DNA of 64,000 nucleotides from Sphingomonas sp. R-74633 (GCF_013416555.1 NZ_JACCFG010000001.1:124001-188000), one strand, 5' to 3'. Positions 8,368-17,411 are shown, counted from the first letter of the stretch. The notes: a model not told the origin generated them from the letters alone. Made by a program: numbers and translations.

Positions 8368-8978
8368 TCCATATCGTAGACTACGGCTTGGGGAACGTGG
8401 GAGCGTTTCTGACGCTCTACGATCGGCTCAACATCCGGGCAAAGGCAGCACGGACAGCCGAGGAGCTGGCCGAAGCCGATCATATCCTGCTGCCCGGCGT
8501 CGGAGCGTTCGATCACGCGATGGACCTGCTTGCCGCGTCGGGCATGCGGTCGATGCTCGATCGCCTGGTGCTCGAGCAGAAGGTGCCCGTGCTTGGTGTT
8601 TGTGTCGGGATGCAGATCCTGGGCGACAGTAGCGAGGAAGGGACCAAGCCCGGCTTGGGCTGGATCAGCGGCGTCGTGCGGTCGCTCACTGGGCGATGGT
8701 CGGCGCAGAATCAGCTGCCCCTGCCGCACATGGGTTGGAACGACGTCACTGCCGCGCGGCCCGTTAGCCTTTTGCGGAAGATCGAAAACCCCCGCTACTA
8801 TTTCCTCCACAGCTTCTATTTCGACAATGCGCGAGAGGAAGATACTGCGACGACGGTCGAATATGGCGGGCGCTTCACGTGCATGGTGAATCGCGAGAAT
8901 GTGTGGGGCGTGCAGTTCCACCCCGAGAAGAGCCATCATTTCGGACGTGAACTCCTCAAGAACTTTGCGGAGCTCTGA
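8364..8978 (+). CDS. wbuY: HisH-like glutamine amidotransferase subunit
   Basis: 204 residues, a class I glutaminase related to HisH. The catalytic Cys80 lies in GVCVGMQ and the His186/Glu188 pair in QFHPEKS. It releases ammonia from glutamine for its synthase partner. No other histidine-biosynthesis gene is nearby; it sits between the PP-loop amidotransferase and the HisF-like gene, which is the arrangement of sugar-amidination loci rather than of his operons. The GTG start at 8364 overlaps the wbuX stop by 4 bases. Confidence 0.9.
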   Translation: MIHIVDYGLGNVGAFLTLYDRLNIRAKAARTAEELAEADHILLPGVGAFDHAMDLLAASGMRSMLDRLVLEQKVPVLGVCVGMQILGDSSEEGTKPGLGWISGVVRSLTGRWSAQNQLPLPHMGWNDVTAARPVSLLRKIENPRYYFLHSFYFDNAREEDTATTVEYGGRFTCMVNRENVWGVQFHPEKSHHFGRELLKNFAEL

Positions 8979-8980
8979 TC

Positions 8981-9763
8981 ATGCTGCGGCCCCGGATCAT
9001 CCCCTGCCTGCTCGTGCACGAAGGCGGCTTGGTAAAGACCGTCAAGTTCAAGGACCCGAAGTATGTCGGGGACCCCATCAATGCCGTTCGCATTTTCAAC
9101 GAGAAGGAATCGGACGAACTGGTCGTCCTCGACATCGACGCGACCAAGAACGGTGTCGAGCCTGACTATCGGATGATTTCCCACCTCGCCGCTGAATGCC
9201 GGATGCCGCTCTGCTATGGTGGCGGGATCACGACCGCGGAGCAGGCCTCGCGCATCATTAGTCTCGGCGTGGAGAAGGTCGCCCTTAGCGCGGCGGCGGT
9301 GCAGTCGCTAGCGCTGGTAGAGGAGATCGCGGCTGAAATCGGGCGCCAGAGCGTGGTCGTGGTTATCGATGTCCGCAAGCGCATGCTGGGTGGGGGCTAC
9401 GACGTCTATACGCACAACGGCACTCGTAAGGCGGGCCTTGGCGCGCTGGAATTCGCCGAGGCCGCTGCGCGCGCGGGAGCGGGCGAGATCGTGATGAACG
9501 TGATCGAGCGCGACGGAACGATGTCGGGATATGACCTCAACCTCGCCCGGCAACTGCGCGAGCGCGTGAACGTGCCGATCAGCTTCCTGGGGGGATGTGG
9601 CTCGCTGGACGATATCGCCGCGCTGATCGATGCCGTTGGTGTCGTCGGAGCGGTGGCGGGAAGTCTTTTCGTGTTCAAGGGGCAGTATCGCGCCGTCCTG
9701 ATCAACTATCCGTCGCCGGATGCGAGGGAAGCGATTGTCCAGCGAGTGGCGCACACAGGGTAG
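8981..9763 (+). CDS. wbuZ: HisF-like protein with altered catalytic acids
   Basis: 260 residues with a full HisF (beta-alpha)8-barrel pattern including the CYGGGIT and FLGGCGS phosphate-binding loops. Aligned by eye on Thermotoga HisF, which shares the numbering, the catalytic Asp11 is Leu11 (PCLLVHEGG), Asp130 is kept (VIDVRKR) and Asp176 is Glu176 (NVIERDGT). Loss of Asp11 argues against imidazole-glycerol-phosphate cyclisation and fits a protein that docks the glutaminase and channels ammonia to WbuX. It starts 2 bases after wbuY. This substitution pattern is, from memory, typical of HisF paralogues in polysaccharide loci. Confidence 0.88.
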   Translation: MLRPRIIPCLLVHEGGLVKTVKFKDPKYVGDPINAVRIFNEKESDELVVLDIDATKNGVEPDYRMISHLAAECRMPLCYGGGITTAEQASRIISLGVEKVALSAAAVQSLALVEEIAAEIGRQSVVVVIDVRKRMLGGGYDVYTHNGTRKAGLGALEFAEAAARAGAGEIVMNVIERDGTMSGYDLNLARQLRERVNVPISFLGGCGSLDDIAALIDAVGVVGAVAGSLFVFKGQYRAVLINYPSPDAREAIVQRVAHTG

Positions 9764-9856
9764 GGGGCGCTTTTCCGGTCTGTCCGTATGGCAGCAGCGC
9801 TGCCTGGAGCTGACCGGTGCGGCCCACGGCTCAATCGGAAAAAATGGGATCGAACT

Positions 9857-10894
9857 ATGTTTGCTGGGAAGAGCCTGCTGATCACCGGGGGCACCGGGTC
9901 CTTTGGCAATGCGGTGCTTCGCCGCTTCGTCGACTCTGATTTGGCGGAGATCCGCATCTTCAGCCGCGACGAGAAGAAGCAGGACGACATGCGCAAGCAC
10001 TTCAACAACTCCAAGTTGAAGTTCTACATCGGTGACGTCCGCGATTATCGTTCGGTCGCGCACGCGGTTCGCGGCGTGGACTTCATCTTTCACGCAGCCG
10101 CGCTGAAGCAGGTCCCCTCCTGCGAGTTCCACCCGATCGAAGCGGTCAAGACCAACGTCCTGGGCACGGAGAACGTGCTCGAGGCCGCCATCGCCAACGC
10201 CGTAAAGCGCGTCGTCTGTCTCAGCACCGACAAGGCCGTCTATCCGATCAACGCCATGGGCATTTCCAAGGCGATGATGGAAAAGGTCATGGTCGCCTCG
10301 TCGCGCAACCTCGAGGGCACTGGCACGGTGATCTGCGGCACGCGCTACGGCAACGTCATGGCCTCGCGTGGTTCGGTGATCCCGCTGTTCGTCGATCAGA
10401 TTCGCAACGGCAAGCCGATCACGATCACCGACAAGTCGATGACCCGTTTCATGATGACGCTCGACGACGCCGTGGAACTGGTGCTCTACGCATTCCAGAA
10501 CGGTCGCAACGGCGACATCTTCGTGCAAAAGGCGCCAGCCGCAACGGTCGACACGCTCGCCCAGGCGCTTCGCGAAATGCTGGGTAAGAAGGAGCATCCG
10601 ATTCGCGTCATCGGCACCCGCCACGGTGAGAAGCTGCACGAGTCGCTGCTCAGCCGAGAGGAAATGGCGCAGGCCGAGGATCTGGGCGACTATTATCGCG
10701 TGCCGCCCGATGGCCGAGACCTCAACTACGAGAAGTTCGTCGAGCAGGGCGAAGCGCGCCTCGGTCAGGGCGAGGAATATAACTCGCACAACACGCACCA
10801 GCTCGATGTCGCGGGAATGAAGGCGCTCCTAGCCAAGCTCACCTTCATTCAGCGGGTGCAGGTGGGTGAGGACGCCGATAGCGAGGTGGTATAG
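9857..10894 (+). CDS. fnlA: UDP-GlcNAc 4,6-dehydratase / 5-epimerase (FnlA/CapE type)
   Basis: 345 residues from the ATG at 9857; an upstream in-frame start at 9788 would add a non-homologous 23-residue tail. GGTGSFG (about residues 10-16) is the NADP site. The catalytic segment is STDKAVYPINAMGISK, with Met-x3-Lys replacing the usual SDR Tyr-x3-Lys, as in the CapE/FlaA1-like dehydratases. It carries out the first step from UDP-GlcNAc towards UDP-L-FucNAc, producing a 4-keto-6-deoxy-L-hexose. The next gene overlaps by 1 base. It could be called CapD/CapE in other schemes; the fnlB and fnlC neighbours settle the pathway. Confidence 0.92.
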   Translation: MFAGKSLLITGGTGSFGNAVLRRFVDSDLAEIRIFSRDEKKQDDMRKHFNNSKLKFYIGDVRDYRSVAHAVRGVDFIFHAAALKQVPSCEFHPIEAVKTNVLGTENVLEAAIANAVKRVVCLSTDKAVYPINAMGISKAMMEKVMVASSRNLEGTGTVICGTRYGNVMASRGSVIPLFVDQIRNGKPITITDKSMTRFMMTLDDAVELVLYAFQNGRNGDIFVQKAPAATVDTLAQALREMLGKKEHPIRVIGTRHGEKLHESLLSREEMAQAEDLGDYYRVPPDGRDLNYEKFVEQGEARLGQGEEYNSHNTHQLDVAGMKALLAKLTFIQRVQVGEDADSEVV

Positions 10895-12009
10895 TGAGCA
10901 CGATCCTCGTCACTGGTGCAGGCGGCTTCATTGGGCGCAATCTGTGCGTCCGCTTGGCGGAGCTCGGCGTACACAACGTCATTCGAATGGGACGCAGTCC
11001 GGACGCCGCCGAGATCGCCGATGCCGCGAGCCGGGCGGAGTTCGTTTTCCACCTGGCGGGGGTCAACCGGCCGCAGGACCCGGACGAGTTCGCCACGGGA
11101 AACACCGGCTTCACCGAAACGCTGTGCGAGGCTTTTCGCGAGGCGGGAAACGCCGCACCGTTCGTTTACGCCTCGACCATCCAGGTGGCAGCCGATCATG
11201 CCTACGGCACAAGCAAGCGCGAGGCGGAGGACGCTTTGTTGCGGCTCGGCGAGGCCCTGGGTGCTTCCATCCATATTTTCCGGTTGCCCAACGTGTTCGG
11301 GAAATGGGCGCGGCCGGACTATAATTCGGCGGTGGCGACCTTCTGCCACAATATAGCCCGGGGCAAGCCGATCACGATCCACGACCCTGTCGCCCCGCTG
11401 CAGCTCGTCTATATCGATGACGTGGTCGATGCCTTTCTCGGCCTGCTCGCGAATCCGCCCCAGTGTTCGGGCTTGCGCGAGGTCGAACCGATCTATCGCA
11501 TTACGGTCGGCGAAGTGGCCGACAGGATCCGGGGCTTTCGCGAGAGCCGTGACACGTTGACCACGCCGCCGGTCGGGACGGGCCTGGAGCGAGCGCTCCA
11601 TTCGACCTATCTCAGCTATCTTCCTCCGGAAGATTTCAGCTATTCCGTCCCGGTGTATGGCCGCGAGGACCCGCGCGGCGAATTTGTCGAAATGCTGAAG
11701 ACGGTCGATAGCGGCCAATTCTCCTATTTCATCGCGCATCCCGGCGTGACCCGGGGCGATCATTATCACCACACCAAGGCGGAAAAATTCCTGGTGATCC
11801 AGGGCAAGGCCCATTTCGGCTTCCGACACATCGTCACCGGCGAGAGGCATGAAGTGGTTACGCACGGAGGCGAGGGGCTAATCGTCGAGACCATCCCCGG
11901 CTGGACGCACAACATCACCAACGTGGGCGACGACAAGCTCATTGTCATGCTTTGGGCCAACGAGATTTTCGATCGCGCTCGCCCCGACACCATTTCGATG
12001 AAGGTTTAG
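10894..12009 (+). CDS. fnlB: Bifunctional 3-epimerase / 4-keto reductase (FnlB/CapF type)
   Basis: 371 residues in two parts. Residues 1 to about 245 are an NAD(P) SDR reductase (TGAGGFIGRN; the YGTSK motif is the catalytic Tyr-x3-Lys). Residues about 255-371 are a cupin, with a metal-site segment GDHYHHTKAEKFL and a second His in PGWTHN. In CapF the cupin does C3 epimerisation and the SDR reduces the 4-keto group, giving UDP-2-acetamido-2,6-dideoxy-L-talose. The GTG start at 10894 shares one base with the fnlA stop. Full length compared with CapF-type proteins of about 370 residues. Confidence 0.92.
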   Translation: MSTILVTGAGGFIGRNLCVRLAELGVHNVIRMGRSPDAAEIADAASRAEFVFHLAGVNRPQDPDEFATGNTGFTETLCEAFREAGNAAPFVYASTIQVAADHAYGTSKREAEDALLRLGEALGASIHIFRLPNVFGKWARPDYNSAVATFCHNIARGKPITIHDPVAPLQLVYIDDVVDAFLGLLANPPQCSGLREVEPIYRITVGEVADRIRGFRESRDTLTTPPVGTGLERALHSTYLSYLPPEDFSYSVPVYGREDPRGEFVEMLKTVDSGQFSYFIAHPGVTRGDHYHHTKAEKFLVIQGKAHFGFRHIVTGERHEVVTHGGEGLIVETIPGWTHNITNVGDDKLIVMLWANEIFDRARPDTISMKV

Positions 12010-12015
12010 GCTGTC

Positions 12016-13146
12016 ATGAAGAAGCTCAAGGTCATGACCGTCGTCGGCACGCGGCCGGAGATCATCCGGCTGTCGCGCGTGCTTGCCGCGCTCGACGAGA
12101 CTTGCGATCATGTGCTGGTCCATACGGGCCAGAACCACGACTACGAGTTGAGCCAGATATTCTTCGATGACCTCGGCATCCGCAAGCCGGACCATTTCCT
12201 GAATGCCGCAACCGGCGTTCCCTCGGCCACCATCGGCAACATCCTGATCAAGATGGATCCGCTGCTGCGCGAAGTGGCGCCGGACGCGTTGCTCGTGCTG
12301 GGCGACACCAATAGCTGCCTGTCGGTGATCCCCGCCAAGCGCCAGCACATCCCGATCTTCCACATGGAAGCGGGTAACCGATGCTTCGACGCGCGTGTGC
12401 CCGAAGAGACGAACCGCCGCATCGTCGATCACACCGCTGACGTGAACCTCACCTACAGCGATATCGCGCGCGAATACCTGCTGCGCGAGGGCCTCTCGCC
12501 CGATCTGGTGATCAAGACCGGCAGTCCGATGTTCGAGGTGCTGCACCATTATATGGAGCGGATCGACGCTTCCGACGTGCTCGACCGGCTCGAACTGACC
12601 GAGAACGGGTATTTCGTGGTCAGCGCCCATCGCGAGGAGAACATCGAGAGCGATGCCAACTTCTTCCGGCTCGTCGATATCCTCAATCGAGTGGCGGAGA
12701 GCCATCAGCTGCCGGTGGTCGTCTCCACGCACCCGCGTACGCTGAACCGGATCAACGCCGCGGGCGCCACCTTCCATCCGCTCGTCCGCCTCATGAAGCC
12801 GCTTGGTTTCCACGATTATGTGCGCCTTCAGAAATCGGCGAGGGCGGTGCTGTCGGATAGCGGAACGATCAACGAGGAATCCTCGATCCTCAACTTCCCG
12901 GCACTCAACCTTCGCGAGGCGCATGAGCGCCCCGAGGGCATGGAGGAGGCGGCCGTGATGATGGTAGGTCTCAACATAGAGCGCGTCGAGCAAGGGCTTG
13001 CGATTCTCGCCACGCAACCGCGCGGCACCCGGCGCGGGTTACGGCTTGTCGCGGACTATTCGATGCCCAATGTCTCGGCCAAGATCGTGCGAATCATCCA
13101 CAGCTATACCGACTATGTTCGGCGTACGGTGTGGAAGGCATATTAG
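12016..13146 (+). CDS. fnlC: UDP-2-acetamido-2,6-dideoxy-L-talose 2-epimerase (FnlC/CapG type)
   Basis: 376 residues of the non-hydrolysing UDP-GlcNAc 2-epimerase fold: VVGTRPEIIRL at the N-terminus, HMEAGNRC, PEETNRR and SDSGTINEE in the C-terminal UDP-binding half. In the FnlA-FnlB-FnlC pathway this enzyme finishes UDP-L-FucNAc. It is distinct from the WecB-like paralogue at 22575-23711, which has HVEAGLRSG and PEEVNRR instead. It starts 6 bases after fnlB. Confidence 0.92.
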   Translation: MKKLKVMTVVGTRPEIIRLSRVLAALDETCDHVLVHTGQNHDYELSQIFFDDLGIRKPDHFLNAATGVPSATIGNILIKMDPLLREVAPDALLVLGDTNSCLSVIPAKRQHIPIFHMEAGNRCFDARVPEETNRRIVDHTADVNLTYSDIAREYLLREGLSPDLVIKTGSPMFEVLHHYMERIDASDVLDRLELTENGYFVVSAHREENIESDANFFRLVDILNRVAESHQLPVVVSTHPRTLNRINAAGATFHPLVRLMKPLGFHDYVRLQKSARAVLSDSGTINEESSILNFPALNLREAHERPEGMEEAAVMMVGLNIERVEQGLAILATQPRGTRRGLRLVADYSMPNVSAKIVRIIHSYTDYVRRTVWKAY

Positions 13147-13154
13147 GGCGACCG

Positions 13155-14396
13155 ATGCGCCTGCTCATCCTGAGCCAGTATTTTTGGCCGGAGAATTTCC
13201 GCGTCAACGACCTCGCGCACGAGCTGATCGCGCGCGGGCATGAAGTCATCGTGCTCACCGGGCAGCCCAACTACCCTGACGGGCATATATTTCCCGACTA
13301 TCGCGCCGATCCGAAGCGGTTTGCCGAATTCGAGGGGGCGCCGGTCTTCCGGGTTCCCGTCGTGCCGCGCGGGCGCCGCAGCCTTCAGCTCATCGCCAAC
13401 TATCTGAGCTTCGTCGTTTCCGGCTGGGCGTTCGGCCCGCGCAAGCTGCGTGGCCGCGAGTTCGACGCGATATTCGTTTTCCAGACCTCGCCGATCACGT
13501 CGGCATTGCCGGCGCTTTGGTTGCGCTGGCGGCGAGGCACCCCGGTTCTGATGTGGGTGCTGGATCTGTGGCCCGATACGCTTTCCGCGGTGGGCGTGGT
13601 CAAGTCCCCTCGTGCGCTGCGGGCGGTGGGGGCGCTGGTGCGCTTCATCTATCGTAGGTGCGATCGCATCCTCGTGCAGTCCAGGGCCTTTTTCGACAAT
13701 GTCGAGCGCTATGCTGGCGGCACGGAGAAGGTCCGCTACTTCCCGGGTTGGGCGGAGGCGATGTTCGACGCGGACGGCGCAGCGGAGGCGCTGGCGCCCG
13801 AGCTCGATCCCTATGCGGACGACTTCAAGATCCTTTTCGCGGGCAATATCGGCCAGGCGCAGGATTTTCCGGCGATCATCGCAGCAGCGGACACGCTGCG
13901 CGATACGCCCGCATTGCGCTGGATCGTGGTGGGGGACGGACGCGCAGCGGAAGATGCGAAGGCCGATGTCGCCAGGCGCGGCCTCGAGGACAAAGTCGTC
14001 TTCCTCGGCCGCTTCCCGCTCGAACGCATGCCGTCCTTCTTCAATGGGGCCGACTGCCTGCTCGTGTCGCTTAAGAACGACCCGATCTGGAGCATGACCA
14101 TTCCCGGCAAGGTCCAGAGCTATCTGGCCTCGGGGAGGCCTTTGCTGGGCATGCTGGATGGCGAGGGCGCTAATGTCATTCGCGAATCCGGTGCCGGCGT
14201 GGTCGGCCCGGCGAGCGATCCGGTAGCGTTGGCCGAGAATGTCCGTGCACTGATGCGCCTGAGCCCCGAAGAACGAAGGCATCAGGGAGAGAGCGGCCGC
14301 CGTTACTGCGCCCAGGAGTTCAATCGGACGGTCCTGGTCGATCGGCTGGAGCGCTGGATCGAGGCACTAGGCGAGGGGCGCCATGGGGTTCGCTGA
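13155..14396 (+). CDS. wbuB: L-fucosamine-type glycosyltransferase, GT4 family (WbuB)
   Basis: 413 residues from the ATG at 13155, which has an AGGGCG ribosome site; an upstream in-frame GTG at 13131 would overlap fnlC. The N-terminus LILSQYFWPENFRVNDLA is characteristic of WbuB-type transferases. The C-terminal GT-B half contains FAGNIGQAQDF, VGDGR and SMTIPGKVQSYLASGRP, the donor-binding end of GT4 enzymes. It would transfer L-FucNAc or L-FucNAm from its UDP donor to the lipid-linked acceptor at the cytoplasmic face. The next gene overlaps by 14 bases. Confidence 0.88.
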   Translation: MRLLILSQYFWPENFRVNDLAHELIARGHEVIVLTGQPNYPDGHIFPDYRADPKRFAEFEGAPVFRVPVVPRGRRSLQLIANYLSFVVSGWAFGPRKLRGREFDAIFVFQTSPITSALPALWLRWRRGTPVLMWVLDLWPDTLSAVGVVKSPRALRAVGALVRFIYRRCDRILVQSRAFFDNVERYAGGTEKVRYFPGWAEAMFDADGAAEALAPELDPYADDFKILFAGNIGQAQDFPAIIAAADTLRDTPALRWIVVGDGRAAEDAKADVARRGLEDKVVFLGRFPLERMPSFFNGADCLLVSLKNDPIWSMTIPGKVQSYLASGRPLLGMLDGEGANVIRESGAGVVGPASDPVALAENVRALMRLSPEERRHQGESGRRYCAQEFNRTVLVDRLERWIEALGEGRHGVR

Positions 14397-14952
14397 ATTC
14401 TCTCCCGCCTTTCTCGACGACCTTGTGGCGCGAGCGGAAGGCGCCCCCCGGCGCCGGCAGCATCATAATGTCCATTCGACCCTGGATGAGCCGGTCCAGA
14501 GACTGTTCAATGCCATTTGCGTCGACAGTTACATCCGGCCTCACCGGCATTGTGCCGATCCCAAGCGCGAATTGCTGATCGCCGTTAGGGGGCGGTTCGC
14601 GCTCGTTGCATTCGATGATGCGGGCCGCGTGTCGGATTGCGTTCCGTTTGGTACGAGCGCGCAGGATGGGGCTGGGGTCGAGCTCGACCCTGGCCAATGG
14701 CATACGGTGATTGCGCTTGCTGCCGGATCGATCCTGTTCGAAGTGAAGCAGGGTCCGTTCCAGCCCGCGGCCGCCAAGGAAGTCTCGTTCTGGTCGCCGG
14801 CGGAAGGGAGCGAAGCCGCGGTGCGCTATCACGATTTGCTGCGGGCTGAGGTGGTCAAGCGGTTCGAATGTCGAACTTACTCCGCCGATTCTCCGGCAGC
14901 GTCAGGCTCTTGCTTGTCTATGGAGGGCGGCTCCGATACGAGCCGCGCTTAA
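14383..14952 (+). CDS. wbuC: WbuC-family cupin metalloprotein
   Basis: 189 residues. It has a cupin core with probable metal ligands in RPHRHCADPKRE and GQWHTV. WbuC proteins regularly follow wbuB in FucNAc-containing O-antigen loci; their reaction is not established to my knowledge. The last 25 or so residues are Ser/Gly-rich and look dispensable. Translational overlap with wbuB indicates coordinated expression. After its stop there is a 71-base gap before the sugar-phosphotransferase gene. Confidence 0.85.
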   Translation: MGFAEFSPAFLDDLVARAEGAPRRRQHHNVHSTLDEPVQRLFNAICVDSYIRPHRHCADPKRELLIAVRGRFALVAFDDAGRVSDCVPFGTSAQDGAGVELDPGQWHTVIALAAGSILFEVKQGPFQPAAAKEVSFWSPAEGSEAAVRYHDLLRAEVVKRFECRTYSADSPAASGSCLSMEGGSDTSRA

Positions 14953-15023
14953 AGGTCGGAATGAGGCGGTTCGGTTTCGCGTAAACGCGGTGGAAAACGG
15001 CAGGGCCGGCTGAAGAGGGTAGA

Positions 15024-16313
15024 TTGGTGGCACGGGTACTGCAAGCTAAGCATCATAATCGCTATGTGGCGTCGCGCATCTGGAACCGTATGCGGCTCCA
15101 GATGGGAGGCGCACTGGTGATCGGCGTTGTGCTGCCGATGGCCATTCTCGCGCTCTTCTATCCGAACCTTCTCCAGACATTGTCGGCGCAGCAGACCGCG
15201 CTGGGCGCGGCGGTTGCGGCCTTGGCCAGCGTGTATCTCGTCCGAAACATCTCACTCTATCCCGGTATCCACAGCGCCTTTTTCGTGTTTCCTTCCGTTC
15301 TCACTTGCTTCGGACTGACCTTCCTCATTTTCCTGCTGTTACGTCTCGACTATAGCCGCGCGGCCATGCTCGGCGCAGGGGGCGCCACGCTGATCTGGCT
15401 GTATGTCGTTCAACTGATGATCGAGCGGGCCCCGCCAGTGCGTGTCGGCATTGTGCCCTTCGGCAGCGTTGCCAAGCTCGCGGAGATCGCATCGCTGGAA
15501 CTCGCCTGGCTGCACGAGCCCGTGCGCAGCGAGGGGCAGTACGACTTTCTCGTCGCAGACTTCCGGGCCGACTTGCCGAATGAATGGGAGGCGTTTCTTT
15601 CCGATTGCGCGCTGGAGGGCATGCCAGTCCTTCATGTGAAGCAATTGCAGGAATCGCTTACGGGTCAGGTCGAGATCGAGCATCTCTCCGAAAACAGCTT
15701 CGGTTCGCTTATACCGTTCGTGGGCTATCTGCGCTTGCGCCGGGTGATCGATTTCCTGTCGGCGGTTGTCGTCGGCCTGCTGCTGATGCCGTTCTTCGTG
15801 ATCGTTGCTATACTCATCAAGCTGGACTCGCCAGGGCCTGTGCTCTTCCGGCAGGTCCGTGTCGGATATAGAGGGGAGCGCTTCCGCGTCGCGAAGTTCC
15901 GCACGATGGTAACGCGACCGGTGGAAGATGCGCGGGGCGATGCGATGACCAAGGACAACGATCCCCGCATCACGCGGCTCGGTCGGTTCATGCGCCGGAC
16001 GCGGATCGACGAGCTTCCGCAGATTCTCAACATTCTGCGCGGCGAAATGAGCTGGATCGGCCCGCGGCCCGAAGCCCAGCAGCTTTCTACCTGGTATGAG
16101 AGCGAGCTGCCATTCTATCGATATCGCCACATCGTGCCGCCTGGCATTACCGGTTGGGCGCAGGTCAATCAGGGGCACGTCGTCGAGTTGAACCAGGTGA
16201 TGAACAAGCTCCACTACGACTTTTACTACATCAAGAACTTTTCTCCGTGGCTGGATGCGTGGATCGTCGCGAAGACCCTGCACACCGTCGTGAGCGGTTT
16301 CGGATCCAGATAA
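15024..16313 (+). CDS. Polyprenyl-phosphate sugar-phosphotransferase, possible initiating transferase
   Basis: 429 residues, PHPT family. Four to five N-terminal membrane helices (about residues 28-135) are followed by a soluble domain, one more membrane segment (about 240-265) and the conserved catalytic domain: KLDSPGPVLFRQ, RVAKFRTM, DPRITRLGRFMRRTRIDELP, GPRPE and GITGWAQVNQG. It would attach the first sugar phosphate to undecaprenyl phosphate at the inner membrane. The start is uncertain: TTG at 15024 or GTG at 15027 follow an AGAGGG site. It closes the polysaccharide locus and converges on the phosphatase gene. Confidence 0.92.
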   Translation: MVARVLQAKHHNRYVASRIWNRMRLQMGGALVIGVVLPMAILALFYPNLLQTLSAQQTALGAAVAALASVYLVRNISLYPGIHSAFFVFPSVLTCFGLTFLIFLLLRLDYSRAAMLGAGGATLIWLYVVQLMIERAPPVRVGIVPFGSVAKLAEIASLELAWLHEPVRSEGQYDFLVADFRADLPNEWEAFLSDCALEGMPVLHVKQLQESLTGQVEIEHLSENSFGSLIPFVGYLRLRRVIDFLSAVVVGLLLMPFFVIVAILIKLDSPGPVLFRQVRVGYRGERFRVAKFRTMVTRPVEDARGDAMTKDNDPRITRLGRFMRRTRIDELPQILNILRGEMSWIGPRPEAQQLSTWYESELPFYRYRHIVPPGITGWAQVNQGHVVELNQVMNKLHYDFYYIKNFSPWLDAWIVAKTLHTVVSGFGSR

Positions 16314-16356
16314 AGGGAGGCGTCCGGGCTTCCCTTGCAGCTGCGGGCCTCTGGCG

Positions 16357-17136
16357 TTAGGCGCCGGTCTGCAGAACCCAGCGCTCTGTCCCCTGAAATC
16401 CCATGGCTGTCAGGCAGCCCGTGGCATAGGCGCCGGTATCGAGGCCGATCCGATGAGGGTGAATCTCGACCTCCGACGTGATCGTGTGTCCGTGCACGAC
16501 GATCTTTTCGAATGGACCGAAGAATCCGAGGAATTCGTCGCGTATCCATCGCAGGTCCGATGACCGCTGTTGCGCGAGCGAGGTGCCGGGGCGAATCCCG
16601 GCATGGACGAAGACATAGTCGCCAAGGACGATCAGGTCTTCGAACCGCTGGAGGAACGCGCGGTGCGATGGCGGCACCCGCGTGCGCAGCAGCTCGAGCA
16701 GTTCGGAATAGTCGACAGCCCGATATTCTTCCTCGGATATGCCATAGCTAAGAATGGTTTCGCGTCCGCCGATTTTGCAGAAAAAGGCGAGCGCCTTCAG
16801 GTCGCCGCCCAGCGCCTTAAGGAAGACCTCTTCGTGATTACCCAGCAGGTACCGCGTGTTCCCGGACGCGGTTTCCAGTTGCAGCGCCCGCTCTACCACG
16901 CCCGCCGAATCGGGGCCGCGGTCGACCAGATCGCCAAGCAGGATGATCTGCAGAGCTTCGCTGCCGCCGCGCTTCACATGGTCCTGTGCGATCAGGCCTA
17001 GCAAGGTGTCGAACAGGTCGGCGCGACCATGGATGTCGCCCACCGCATAGATCCGCTTCCCGGGTGGGATGCTGCCTTGCGGTTCACGGGATACAGCTTT
17101 GCGTCGGAACAGTTGAGAAATCATAGGAAGCTTCAA
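16357..17136 (-). CDS. Calcineurin-like metallophosphoesterase (PrpA/ApaH-like)
   Basis: 259 residues with the phosphoesterase signature in order: GDIHGR (about residues 33-38), GDLVDRGPDS, GNHEE, and later HAGIRPG and VHGHT. These supply the ligands for a two-metal site, so it should hydrolyse phosphoprotein or phosphoanhydride substrates in the cytoplasm. Length and motif spacing fit bacterial PPP-type serine/threonine phosphatases. It is convergent with the sugar-phosphotransferase gene, so it is not part of that operon. Whether it regulates polysaccharide export is unknown. Confidence 0.88.
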   Translation of the reverse strand: MKLPMISQLFRRKAVSREPQGSIPPGKRIYAVGDIHGRADLFDTLLGLIAQDHVKRGGSEALQIILLGDLVDRGPDSAGVVERALQLETASGNTRYLLGNHEEVFLKALGGDLKALAFFCKIGGRETILSYGISEEEYRAVDYSELLELLRTRVPPSHRAFLQRFEDLIVLGDYVFVHAGIRPGTSLAQQRSSDLRWIRDEFLGFFGPFEKIVVHGHTITSEVEIHPHRIGLDTGAYATGCLTAMGFQGTERWVLQTGA

Positions 17137-17354
17137 TGGAGCTTGTAAGCGAGAGATGCCTTTGGATCACCGTCATAGCGGTAACTCGGCGCCGTGTAAC
17201 CTCTTGGGAAACAAGTTGCCCGTCAAGGCGATCGTGCATCGGGCCGTTGGGTGCTCGGCTTCACGTTGGCGCTCCGGGCGCGGGGGCGCATCTTTACCGA
17301 AGGGTTACCCAGACCAATCGAACGGCATCTACTGGGCACCAAGAAGGCTGGGCA

Positions 17355-17384
17355 TAAAAAAGTGGCGGCCGTTAGGCCGCCACT
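17355..17384 (-). terminator. Intrinsic terminator of the small exported protein gene
   Basis: A perfect 10-bp stem (arms 17361-17370 and 17375-17384, four-base loop) is followed on the - strand by six T residues (the A run at 17356-17361 on the + strand). It lies 27 bases beyond the stop of the gene at 17412-17645, so that gene is transcribed as its own unit. Confidence 0.85.
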
Positions 17385-17411
17385 TCGAAACTCTGCCTAG
17401 GCAGTCCGATA

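Noticed and set aside
8364..9763. Histidine biosynthesis genes hisH and hisF
   Set aside because: They follow a sugar amidotransferase, no other his gene is near, and the HisF-like protein lacks the catalytic Asp11.
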